From the NCBI RefSeq assembly GCF_020382885.2, contig NC_058497.1, forward strand, positions 23,738,330-23,802,329: DNA of 64,000 nt, given 5' to 3'. Numbering within the stretch: the first letter of the stretch is position 1; each line of letters starts with the position of its first letter. A program made the translations under genes and the position numbers. Source of the stretch: Scatophagus argus (lineage: Eukaryota > Chordata > Actinopteri > Scatophagidae). Under the pieces are notes generated by a model. That model was not told where the DNA came from, ran no database searches, and saw nothing but the letters and a program-made list of their open reading frames with translations. This document shows positions 1-13,000 of this stretch, in pieces.

Positions 1-1038
1 GCCGCAGTGCCAGAGTACACATTCAGACGGTTATTCCACTGTTATTACGTGAGAAAATGTTGGATGTGTTTGACAAAACCTCCTCAAGTTATTTTCTTAG
101 GAACTGATCTACAGACATACACTGTTGTTATAACCTTGCAGAAAAAAACAACAATGTTTACTTGCATACATATGCAGCGTTTTTGTTAGGAAAAATGTGT
201 TCCAGCTGGTCAAACTGACTGCGAGCCGTCAGTCCTGCCCTTCATATTTGTCATATTTGTCCAAACATTTAAGTCCTGACTAAAAATATCCCATTTTTTT
301 CCTCAGTCTTAAAACTTGCACAGTTGTCCCATCCCACACACTGAAATTTCCTCACAACAAATTACTGCTAATCACTCACAGCCTCCACCTCGCTGTTTTC
401 GACTTCGCCTCCCATTCACCCCCCACCCCCGAACTTTCCTCGCCTCTTTTTATCTTGTTGTTTGAATTGTCTGCCTGCCTCTATTAGACTAAGCAAACAG
501 AGATGCTCCACTGTTCCTGCCTGTTATAAATATTTATGACGCGTCTCCCCATTCACCCCCACAGCCCTCTTCCTCTTTCCCGTCTCTCCGAGATCCCCCG
601 TCTTCTCTTTTTTCTATTCCTTCCTTTTTTTCTCCTCCTGAGATACACAGGAAGGAACCCAGTGACACAGATGAAGAAAGAGAAGTGTTGTGGTGGAAAG
701 CACACCACGAGCCCACTTCCACTGCCACTGTGTCATTACGTGCCACTCTGAGAGGTCACGGGAGAGCACATTTGTGGGTTTTGAATGAAAACAAACAGTC
801 AGCACTCACCTCTAAATTCCTCCATCTCTGTGGGAGTAAACAGAAAGCAGAAGTCGCGTCAAAAAAAAAGAAAGACTTTCAGGAGGAAAAATAACATGTT
901 TATCCATGTAGAGTGTACACAAACCACTGAGAGACTGATGCTCTTTACAAAACGAGCTAAAATCTGATTATTTCATGTGTCAAAGTAGGGTTACTTTTAA
1001 TACTTTCATTTGGAGTTTTAACGTTTCATGTCACTCAC

Positions 1039-4000
1039 CGGGAGTAATAAGGATCAGAGTCTGCGTGGGGGTCCAGGGTCCTTGTCCAGCCCCCGTGTAG
1101 GCACACACTCGAAAAGACACGTTGGACAGGGGGAGGGACAGATTGATTGACAGCTCAGTGTCCAATCCAGTATCCACAACAAGCTGTCAACAGCAAAGAG
1201 GGAGACAATTGGCATCAAGCAGCTTGAATTCTGTCTTTTTATCCATCAGTCCTGTTCTGTGTCCCAGGCTGACCTGCTGCGAGCCGGGCGTGCTGTACTC
1301 CACCAGGTAGCCCTGCAGTTCTCCATTTAGCTTTCCTGGAGGCCCCTCCCACGTCATCAGCACCTCCGTCCCATTCAGCACGGTGGTCACATTTCCCGGA
1401 GGGTCTGTTGGCACTGCAAACGCAAAACAGAAGTGAACATGAACACACAGCGTGTAAGGTTAGGTAAGCATGCAGCTCAGGGTGTGGCGGCGTACGTGTC
1501 AGAAGACCATGAGTGAGAATAAGGAGTCTGCAGTGTTACGACTGTGCGCTCGGTGGCCAGGGGCCAGCGGGCCGGGAGTTAGCCAAGCGTGTGTTGTTTT
1601 GACAGGCCGGAGCCTCCAGGGTGTGGATAACTCCAACAGCTGGAGGGAGAAGATGTCAGAGAATGTGGAGAATTCAGCTTTATTAGGAGAAAAAGGGCCA
1701 GCTAAGGGCACCACAGGCGAAGGGGAGATTTAGCCGAGTTCAGAAGCCGGTGACCTCAGTCTGCCTCGGCAAGGTTGGACGAACTGGGATTGCACACACA
1801 CGCATGCTGAGGCCTGAGTCTCCCTCCGTCATGTGTCGTCCCACCTTCTGCCCGTCCCTATTTCTGCCCGATGCTTTCGCCTGCCATTTTCTTTTCTGGC
1901 TCTCTGGAGCAGTGAGCAAAAAAAGGCTGCTGGCAGCAGAAATACCCAGTGGAGAGAAAACCTAGCTGAACAACACGCTAGAAATAGTGTGAGGAATTTT
2001 TTTTGTGTGTGCGTGCGTGTGTGCGTGATTGATGCTCGGTACGGCAAAGAAATCCAAGAGCCTTTTCGTGAAGAGCCGACAGTGTTTATTTCCTTTGTTG
2101 CCCTTTGAGTTAAAGCTCTCTTTGTCTTTGCTTCTCACCCTCTCGGCTGAGAGACTCACACGAACCAGCCGGACACTCACACACACCCACACTCGTCCAC
2201 ACCAACACACACACACACACACACACACACTCATGCACCAAGTCAGTGTGAGTTTGGGAAACATGGCCCAGCCTTTGTGGATGATGTTATCAGGAAGCGT
2301 TTGGCGGGTGATTGTTTCCACATGCGGTCCCTGTTCTGCCTGCCAGCGGCAACGAAAACAACCTCCAAGTCAGGCTCGTTCCAGCAGTTCGTCTCCACCT
2401 ATGATCCGTCATCTCTCTCTCTTTCGGCCTCCTTCTCGGCCTACATGCTCCCTTTCTCTCATCTCCTTCTTTCCAAGTTTTCCTCTCCCTCCCTGCCCTT
2501 TCTGTGGTAATGCTTCGTCATGGAGCTATGAGTTCAGGAGAAAAGGGACGCTAACTGTTTGACGTAAAACTCGGGGGAGGAGGAAACAACAGAAACTGTT
2601 TTCACATAAATAAACTCTAGTTGCAAAATTCGGGGAGTTTCAAAATGAAAACGAGATGTGCGCTGGTGCCGTTTTTACAGAAATGCTGAAACTACAGATA
2701 GAAAAAATGCAGCCCAGGCTTGGCAAGAGGCTGAGAAACAAACACTTCTGAGCCGAATTAGTTCACAAAAGCAGAGGTTAACATCTGCACCCAAAGCACA
2801 CTACTGTTTCACGTCCTGTTGCGTGCTGCTATCGAAGAAGCCGTGTCGGATAACATTTAAACATTGTTTGGAGGGCAGGGCTGCTCCTCTCTTTCTCTTT
2901 GTGAGCCTCATCTCGTCCTCTCAGTCTGGTTTGTCTCCGTGTGGGTCAACACATGGATGGAAAAGGGTCACCCTTAAGCCAAAAACTGACTCATAACCCT
3001 GGGATCTGGATTCTGTTCTCCATAAATTAAAACAAACTCGGCACTGCACAGAAAACAAGATTCCCAGATCAGTCGGCGCACAAATGTTGTGTCATCACTA
3101 AAGTCACCTCGCTTTAATTTTCACTGACTGCTGTCTGTGTGTAGTAAACAGAGCTTTAATTGAAGCTGTATTTTCGCTGGCTGTATTAAACAAGATTAAA
3201 TGCGACATTAATGTGTCTGTGTTGTTGCCACGTCGTCATGACTCACTTCCATCGAGACAGTCACTCTGGGTGTCCCATAACTCTGGATTAAATCCGCCGT
3301 CGCTTCAGACAGATGTGACGTAACAAAAATGAAGCGGGACCCAAGAGGTCCTCGGCTATCTTTTCAGAGCAGCGAACCACGTACAAAGCGGTTTGAGCAC
3401 AAACTGATGACTGTCAAACGTTGCCACACCTGCTCTCAGTTCATTCATTTGGTTTGTTTTCGTAAAAGATGAATTTCTGGAGTTACTTAGTAAAGTGGAA
3501 GGAAAACGCCCGAACAGAATGGATGCGTAAAACATAATCTCACTGTAGCTTTAGGATTAGGAGGGTGACACGGGTCGTCTCACTTCCTCTCCCACCAACA
3601 GGACCCTGCCTCCCACCCCCTTTTCTTTTCTGTTCGCTCATCCTCCAGGGAGAATAGCAGGCTTTGGGAAAACAGCAAAATGAGTGTTTTCTCAAAGCGC
3701 CCCCTTCCCTCGTTTCCCTGCTCTTCTGCCTCGTCCCACCACTAACCTCCTTCTTTTTGTTTTTCCCACAGTGCCTATAGCCGTGTGCTCGGCAAAGAGA
3801 AATCTCAGGTCATCTGAGGTCAAAAAAAAGGGAGAAATGAGAGATGGAGGAGGAATGACGTCGAAAGACTCGTTCAGCTGGTTTCATGCAGGAATTCCAC
3901 ACTGGTGTTATAATGGGAGAAACAGAGAGTGGATATAAAAACAAAAAAAGAGCTGGAAGGAGCCTGCAATGGAGTGAAAACATTAAGCAGGAGACAGGGA

Positions 4001-7000
4001 GTGTCTGTGCCAGGATGACACATGTAAGAGATAATGCAGCGCATATCTGTACAATTTATATTAATGAGAAACAAACAGAGCACACACAAAGTCCAGAAAG
4101 GCAGACCTCAGAGCCGGATGGGAGTTTTGTAACAGTGTTCAGCACTGACGCTGTGAGCAGTCTACCTCTCCCCTTCATTCTCTCACTCCTTTTGACCTCC
4201 AGCGCCTCCTGAGCTATCTTTGAGCACCAGCTGAATCTTATCTTCTGTTTTTTTTTTTCATCCTCTGACTCTTTAGGACAAGTGCAAAGAGAGACAGGGA
4301 GGGAGGGAGGGAGGGAAGACGGAGCTGCAAATGAAACAGTGTTGTCCAAATGGCAATGGAACAGAGGATTTTTGATTTTTCCACTGAAACAAAACAGAGA
4401 CTTGAAGAATTTTGTCACAATAAAGAAGTGAAACTTCAAAATCCTGAGTGTAGCCTTCGGATCTCAAAACCCCTTTTCGTCCTTCTCCAAACAAGTGCCA
4501 CTTCTCCCTTTTTCTGCTTATGAGAAATGCTGTGTTGATTTGTTTTCACATTATAAGCAGCTTCCAGTCTGGAAAGCCCCCACCATCCCTCCCGTGGCAT
4601 ATCTCCCCTCTCTGTATGCTCTGTTTCCACTCATATTCGCCCTGAGATGCAGACAGCATGAGCTGGCATGGAAAATCCCACCTCACTTTAAACTGAGACA
4701 CACAGCAGCCTAGCATTACAGTTTGGACACAGTGCTGCAATCCTAACTGAAGCCTTTCAGGAGAGTTTAACATCCACCCTCCCTCCCGTCTTCTCCGTCT
4801 CCACCTACTCTGTCCCCGCAGCGCCTCCTGCCTCAGGAGTTTACATTTGAAGCCGGGTTTTGCAGAGGCACAGCAGCTCTGGTGTTCTTCATAAACACGG
4901 ACTAAATTAAAAGGGCGCAGGGCTATTATGACTAACAGAGCACTGTAACTCGATTCGCTGACTCCTTGTTGTCATACAGTGGGCTCCCAAGAAGTTCTGA
5001 CTCACCCACAATCGAGCCGAGAAGCAGATGACAGAGTTTAACCAACAGCGAATTCAATTCAAAACAAGCTCGGGAAAAAAAACAATCAGTGTCACTGATC
5101 ATTAAGGTATCCCATTTAGATCATTAAACTGTCAAACACCCGTCATTGTAATGGGGGGCCACTGAAGGTGACAGCTTGGATTTGAGGTGTGAGGTGTGTG
5201 TTAGAAAACAATCAAACTGCCGATCAAACCTGGGCGAAGGTCTGCCCTGAGAGACTCGTCCTCAGGTTCTTGAGACTTCACCTAAGACTTTGACGAGACT
5301 TGAGATAACATCCGATAAGGTTTGAGATAATCGTACAAACTACGTGCAATGCAAGCAAAATTACTTCATGGTTCTGTAAAATGATCCCTGGCGCCGAGTA
5401 ACAACATCGGTTATAGTACACAGAAGGAGTGGGAGGAGACTCGGGCGTGGACCTCAGGCGGTAGCCAGATAACACGGCCTTAACCTTGGCCCACTTGAGA
5501 GGAGGTGATCCCATAAACACACACACACACACACACAGAGTCACACACATCCAGGGTGAAAACAAACTTGGAAGTCTCACCTCCTTCTTTGGTGCGCAGC
5601 TCCACCCAGGGCGACCAGTCAGATGGCCCCTGGCTGCTGTGACAGGCCACCCTGACAGCGTAGAGGCTGTGGGGCTCCAGGTCCTCGATGAGGTGTGTGG
5701 CCGGCGGGATGTGCACGTTCTGGTTGTGGATCATCTTATCGGGGCCTGCTGTGAAGGACTCATCCAGATGTTTGGCCTGGAACATTCAGATAACAAACTT
5801 GGTTGCAGCCTCTGCGTGATCAGTCAGTTACCTTGTTGTGTTGCTTTAAAGATGCTTGAAATTATTTGTGAACACTGGAAAGCAACATCTAAAGGAAAAG
5901 ACAACTTTGGAAAATATTTCACCAGGTTGTTTTTCCAGTATTTTCCCCAATATGCACAGTAAGTGAGAGTTCTGGGCATGAGGCATCGCGGAGCAAAAGA
6001 CAGGAGGTTATAGTCACGGTCAGTGAGTGTTAATCGCCATAAACTGTATGAAATGTGCTTCGTTGCTGCTTTGAACGTAACCCAGACTCAGTCAGGTGCA
6101 CCGAAAGCAGAACCCATCAGCCAAAAAATCTCAGGCAGAGAAATGCTATCTCTGCAAACTCTCAGCGGTAAACACATTTAAAGAGGAACATGAAGCAGGA
6201 AAAAATCCGACATTGCAGAAATTTTAAAACCACATTAAAGTTACCGGACAGCATCTACTGTTCTCTGCTGCAGCCTGCACTGCACAGGGTGGGCTTTTAC
6301 CGTACGAGCCGAAAACCTTTGGACAACACACACCACAAATTTGGTGTGTGTGTGTGTCCAGCACACAACGTTAGAAATGTAATCGGAGGTCATATTAGAA
6401 ACTGAAAGCTAAAAGTGACTTTTCCTGTGGTGGCTGTGGTGGTGTGATTCCAAGGAGTATTAAGTTGTATGAATGAGGAGTGTGTGTTTGTGTGTGTGGG
6501 TGTGTGTGGGTGTGTGTGTGTGAAAGAGAGAGTCATTCCTGACTGAATGAATCACCAAACGGTAAATAACTGTGTTTAATCAAATTGTACAGCTCAGCCC
6601 TGAGTCACACTTCAGCCTGCATTCCCCATGAATGGCTCAGAACCAAAATACCTGCTGTCACGGCCTTTTCCTCTTTCTTTTCCTCTTTCTCTCTTTCTCT
6701 CTCTCTCTCCTTCTTTCTGATGCTTCCTTTGTGCAGCACACTAATGTCTTTCTGCTCTCCACACTGTAGCCTTTTTCATGTTTCTCTTCGCCATACAATG
6801 AAGCGTTAAATTCAGATTTTTGCCCCATTCTGCTGAAGTTGGCCCCTCGCCTTTTTCCCCTGTGAGGGTGAGGGAGGACTGGGGGGTTGGGGGGCAAGAA
6901 CAGAAAGAGGTATGAGGGGCAGCTTTATTAGAACCAGACGTTTATGGGTGGTGCTGCGCTGCTCCCTTCTCCAGGAGAAAGAGCAGGATAGCAGCAGAGA

Positions 7001-10000
7001 AACACTGACAGAAAGACAGAGGGAGGGAGGGAGGGAGGGAGTGGCGCTGCATAAGATTAGTCCAGGAGGCCACTTTCCCAGAGTGAAACTTGATCCACTG
7101 GTACGTGAATAAAGCAGGGAGGGGTTGAGGATGAGTTAAGAGAAGAAAAGCAAGTTAGAAGTTCGGCTTGCAGAAGGTGAAGCTCTGGCCGTCACAGGCA
7201 GAGTGATGTGTTTGCTTAACGTGCAGGTCAAACAGCTGCAGTGATTCTTCCCGGCTAGCTGTGGCATTTCTCCCTCTCTCTCACGTTTATCTCACGTTGT
7301 CTCACCTGGACGGAGCAGCGGATTATCGAGTAGTCGCCTCCAAAACCGGGCAACCACGACAGACGCAGGCTGGTCTGAGTGATCTCGACAGCCGTCACGT
7401 TCCGAGGCTGGGAGGGAAGAACTGAAAGCACAACACAGAAAAAAGATAGAACAACAAGGAATTAATGGACTTTTAAAGAGGAGAAGTGTATTAAAACCGA
7501 ATGAGGAGGGTTGAAATGTCTGCCGTCTACCTGTGATGGTGCCGGAACCAGAGGTGGCCACACCTTTGTGGTTATGGGCCTCACAGGAAAAGGTGCTGGT
7601 CCTGTTCAAACCTGGTGGGGAAAATAAAAAACATGAATGTGTGAAGCGGGAACACTGGAGGTCTTCTGAACTCAGTGTCCAGCCTGCTGAGTTGCACATA
7701 ACATTGATGTGAGGAAGTTCAAACTGAAGTGAGAACAGTGAAATAGTTTCCACAAGATAACGTGAGCTCTTATTATGATCAGTTCTGGGATCAGTATGCG
7801 TTTGCTGAAGTGAAAGTACGTTTTTGAAACAATGGCATGCACAATAAACACGTCACTTCTGGCAATTAAAGTACCAAGCACAGGCTCTTTCTAAAATAAT
7901 TTTATAGAAAGTCTGGCAGCGGGAATGCAAACCTGCTTTGTACCACACGCATACACACACATTTCATCAAAACCACACGAGCAGTAATGGCCTTATAAAG
8001 GTAAAAATCCACTCAACACCATCTGCGAGTGTGTGTGTCTGACTTATCGCGTTTGATTTTAAAGCTTTCACTCACTTACATTACAACCCCGTCAGCCTAA
8101 CAATATCCAAACAAATTTTCAACATCAAACAAACTACATATCAACGTGAAGCCTTGATTCATGCATATTGTATTTGATGTAGAGGACAAACTGACTCATT
8201 CTTGAACTGCAGGTTCCTGAGCAGTGACTCAGGAACCTTTGAAGCTGAACATTTTTCAGCACTACGGCGCTGAAGTCCAGGTGTAAAAGGCCGAGCTGCT
8301 GCCTTCAAGAGGCTCGTCTGAGTGACACACACAGACATTCAGCAGAGAATGAGTCCCCTCACACAGTGACTCACAGTATGCTCACACACTCGAGTCACTC
8401 CGCAACACACACACGCACACACACACTGAAACATGTGACGTTGGAGTTTTATCACGGTTATCTAACACCCTAACATTGTCCATCAGCCACAAACTGAGAC
8501 AGAATCACACAGTGTGTTGCTCTGCGCCGACGGCACCATGCCTCCATTGTGTTGTGGCCGGAAAAAGAACAGGGGGCACGATCCACTCTGGGCGAAGCCA
8601 GGGATTGTGAGAGGGGAAGAGGAGGGAGGAGGGTGAGGGTGGGGGATGACCACTGGCTGTGTGGGTGAATGAACTGATCGTCAGGCCATCTCGAAATTGC
8701 GCCACTCGTCATTCTGTCTCCTTCCTTCCCCAAAAGCAAACCACAACACAATATACCCCGATCAGCTGAAAATGTCCTAATCAGTCAGTAGGAAGGAAGT
8801 ACTCCTGAGCTCATGAGCACAGCGTTGACTAAGAGTGTTAATGTCAGCTGGGAATGACAGTGAGTGAGGTGCTCCTGATGTGACAGACTGCGTTAAGGCT
8901 GCAACCAAGGCTAAAGATATAAGACTTGAATCTGAGGGACTGAAACCAGCCCCTGAAGTTAATGACAATGAGGCTAAAGGGCTGACTTTTGTCTTTAAGA
9001 GGATCAGTATTTTCTGACGAATGCGAGACTTGTGGCTCTTCTCACACATACCCCCAAAACACTGAGAGAGTGAACCCATACAGCCAAAGTAATTATTACA
9101 GGCCCAAAGAACTGAATGTTCCCGACTGGCCAGAGCTGTCGTCTGACCCAAATGCAAGTGAATGTGCTTCGGTTGCTGCAGAATATCACCGAAGGCGAAA
9201 AGTTCAGGAAGCAAGCGAGTAGTGAAGATGGCTGCGGCGCAGGCCTGGCAGAACATCACCAGGGAAGACGCCAAGTATCTGCTGATGTTCGCAGACTTCA
9301 GGCACTCACTGTCGGTCTGAAGGACTTAAAAGCAGACATTGAACTTAAATCTTTTAAATCTTAATCTTGTCCAGTTACTTCCTGCCCTAAAGCTGGAAGG
9401 CATTAAAAGAGCTTCCTACACTGTCAGACGTAGATGGAAACTGCCTCAAACATGTGCTGCCGGTGATTCCTACATGGCTGGAACGGACTTCATGCCATTT
9501 CTCTTTATGGGCCTATTGAAAGATTATTTGTGTTCTCGTCAGCCTGGAGCTGTGGTCTCCCAGCACAGCTGCCCATTCCAGAGAAGTGAGTGTAGGTTAC
9601 TGTCAAACGGATTCTGGTCAGCACTAACCAGCCTGCTCTGATGAGTCAAACCAGATCCTTAAACCGACCGCTGCCACCTGCTCCTCCCCCTTCTGTCTGA
9701 CTCAACGCACTCCGCCTGGCCTCCAACTACTGGACTTAACGCAGGCCAGCTATCAGGTAGGCAGCTGTGGGTCGCATTCAGGCAGCTTTCTTTCCTTCCC
9801 TCTTCTTTCTTTTATCTCCCTGTGTCCTCTGGCCATCTTTATTCTTTCCCCCCTAATCGTCCCTCTCGTGCCTGCTGCTCTGCTTTCACCCACCGACCAC
9901 AAAATCAAAAGGCACGTCCTCAATGGATCCACTGGAACTGTGCCAGCCTGCCTGTTCTCTCAGGGCAGGGTGGTTATTTGGAGGTTTTGTTTTGGCCACG

Positions 10001-13000
10001 GAGGGTTTCGGGGGGACGGGTTAGAGTCCTTTGAAACTGTAGAAAATAGCTGCAGTGTAGCTTTTGAAGCAGTGCATTATAAGCGGTCTAAATAGATTAA
10101 ATTAAAACCAGTGATTCTGAAATCTGTCTTGTTTCTAGGCATTTAAAAAGTTGGGGCCACAAGCTGCTGACAGCAACTTCTCACCTGACTAATGTGCTGC
10201 TGAAACGAGCAGTCAATTAATCTACTAATTAATGTAACTTATAATCCGCATTTTTCAGACTAAACAAATTCACTGAACACCAGGCTGAGGCAGAGCGAAG
10301 TGAGAGGCCCTCAGGAGTCGACTGAGGTTGTATGTTTTAAGCTGCATACATGCGGCCTTGACCGTTGAGCTTACAGACAGAAAGCTGATACCTGTGAGGT
10401 TGAGTGTGGAGGGTGACAGGGCCACCAGGTCTGTCAGGGCGTTAAGGGGAGCTCCGTCCTGCAGCCAGATGACCCTGACCGGCTCTGGAGGTCCGTGGGC
10501 CACGCAGCTCAGGCTCAGGGATACGTTGGCCACTACAGACATGTGCTGGGGCTCCACAGAGAAATGAGGAAGACCTGAGAAACGATTAGCTGAATCAGGA
10601 ATTCGATTCTTTTAACAACACAAGTAAAACGGTCGCACTCAGAGGAAACGTGCTTATTCTCGTAGCTGTTATTGTGCACATCAGGGGGCTGAAGACGAAC
10701 TCACCCTCCAGCTGGATGTTCCCCACCTCAGAGTACGTCTGGTGGCTTTCTGATAGAACAGCACATCGATAGGAGCCCATGTCGGGCAGCTGGACCTTCT
10801 CAATACTGTTGAGAGTATGAAAGTGATGAAAAAATATGATTTGAAAGGTTTTTGAAAGATGAAACAATGACAAACTGAACTGATAAAACAGGCAGACGGA
10901 GGCAGTAAGATGCGCAGACGCTGATTACTTTCCAAATTTTGCCATCCAATCATGCCAGGATTAAATACATCGAGCTACAGCAGGAGAGGCACATGGGTTG
11001 GGTTTTATCATTTCTTTCAGACTCAATTCCAAAGTGATCCACAGCGGCTGGAAGTCAACATGCGGATGTAATCCAGCAGCAGTACTGGCTAAGCGAGGTT
11101 TAAGGATAAGGTGGAGGAACAGGAAATAAAAACAACCACGGCAGATGCATGGCTGACATTTTTAGGTCAGGTGTGGCTGCCTGACAACAGATGAACCTAC
11201 CTGAGTGTGCTAATGACCGTCCAGCTGTTGCTGCCAGTGTGGACTTGGAACTGGTTGGTGTCTGCGTACTGGAGCAGGGCGCCGTCTCTCAGCCAGAGCA
11301 CGTCAGGAGGCTCCTCTTCCTCGCCCCCGGTGCCCTTCAGCGTGCAGTGCATCCTCACAGGTTTGCCCAGCGAAGAGACGACAGTAGTGGGACTCTGCAC
11401 GAACTCCAAATCTTTGATCAAGAGAAGGAAGATCAGGGGTTTGTTTTCCTGTCAGCGCTTAAAATGAGCCTTACACACATTAGAGTAAATGAAAGTGTTA
11501 TTTTGTGACAGCAAACCCTCCTACTGTTATGCTCTCTGAAGATGATATTCTGCTGGATCTGAGGTTCTGCTGCTTCATATGATATTACTATTCTAATGAC
11601 TGTTTTCATTATGGGTTAATGAATTGATCGTCTATTTACTGATAAATCATGTCTTTATAAAATGTCAGAAAATCGTAAAATGCCCATCAAAAGTTCCAAC
11701 AGCTGAAGATGCCGTCTTCAAATTGTGGTCCAAAAGCCCCCAAAGAAGCAAAAAATCTTGACATTCGAGAAGCTGGAAGCAGCAAATTTCTTGGTTTAAT
11801 GAATAACTTTAACACTTCAACGATCACCAAAACTGTTGTTGACTTTTCAGTTAATCACCTGATGCTCTCACCACTAAAACCTTCGCTTAGCAATGTGCTC
11901 GTTCTGATATAATCATTCATTTATGCCGAACCGGCTTGTTTCAGCCATCGCTGAGGTACGACAGCAGCAAGTGAAACCAGAGTTCGTCCAGCAGCTCGCT
12001 GGTTTTTTGAATGACTTCGGTTATCTTGTGTCCCTCACTGACTGAGGGGCTGACCTGAGAAGGACGGAGCTGATACCGGGGACAAAAAGCTCCTTGTTAG
12101 AGGACGGCGGTCCCGGCACAGAGAGCTCAACACAAACACTAAAAACATTCAGGGCTTCTTTCAGACACCAGCGATAAGCCTGCAGGTCGTCTGCCAAGAC
12201 GTCTGCGAATCTGCTAAACGTCAAAAAAAAAAAGGATGTGGAAAGTGTCGCCGTAAATATGATGAGCATGAACTGCTTCTGCTTTTTCTTACTTTTAAGA
12301 CTTTCAGCAGAAATGAGAAGTGGGCCTGATGCTGAGGGCGAGACATGCAAGCTGTTCCACAAGGAGCTTCACATTCACACTCATACGACGGGCACAGATC
12401 TCTCCCACAGGAATCCTTTAGTCTCTTCTGTTTTTGAATTTCAGGACTACGATGAATAAATCACTGTTGTTTCACATAATGATGCTTGCAAAGATTTTCT
12501 CAAGCTTGTCAACCCGCCCTCCTAGTCGGTTTCATGGCCAACCTTCAACCTCTGGGGCCCTTCACTGTGACCCCGCAGGAACCCGTCTCAGACCCACAGA
12601 GTTCAGCTGCTGAAAACAGGCCTGTAGTGTAAAATAGCACACTCTGGCAGCACTCATTTCGCTCATAAGTAGAGCATGCCCCTGGTACTGTGCACACACA
12701 CACACACACACACACACAACCCAGCATTCAAAAAGCTTGTTCTGGGAGTGTGCAATGAATGAAAGGGCCTGCTGAGCCTCTGCTTCGCCGCCTCTCTGTC
12801 TCTCTGTGTGCTTTTTGGCGTTAAAAGTCATCCCTCCCTTTATTTTTAAGCTTGGCTGAGCACTTTCAAGAATCTGCGCAGCCCTGACTTTGTTGTTTTC
12901 AGCAGCATATTGAACAAAAAAAGCCCTACTTTCTCTCTCTCTCTCTCTCTGTGTTTTGCATTCATATAATATAATAAGCTCGTAAACCTTTTATGAGAAT

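Larger units (their letters stand above)
1414..5580 (-). other. axl intron 7 (about 4.2 kb), no gene
   Basis: This intron separates the first FN3 domain from the second. It holds a CA microsatellite (2204-2230), a GGGA tract (4297-4315) and pyrimidine-rich low-complexity stretches. Open frames here, such as the one over 2029-2562, are low complexity and show no protein-like pattern. Confidence 0.7.

Noticed and set aside
1327-1448. In-frame TGA in the axl FN3-2 coding region, read first as a pseudogene mutation
   Set aside because: The stop is inside a 90-nt intron with usable donor and acceptor. Splicing restores a continuous FN3 domain and correct phase.
2029-2562. 177-codon plus-strand open frame
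   Set aside because: It runs across a CA repeat and pyrimidine-rich intron sequence of axl. The translation is low complexity (HTHTHT, SLSLI) with no domain pattern.
8560-8582. GAACAGGGGGCACG as a third CTCF site
   Set aside because: The first half of the core consensus (CCASY) is not met.
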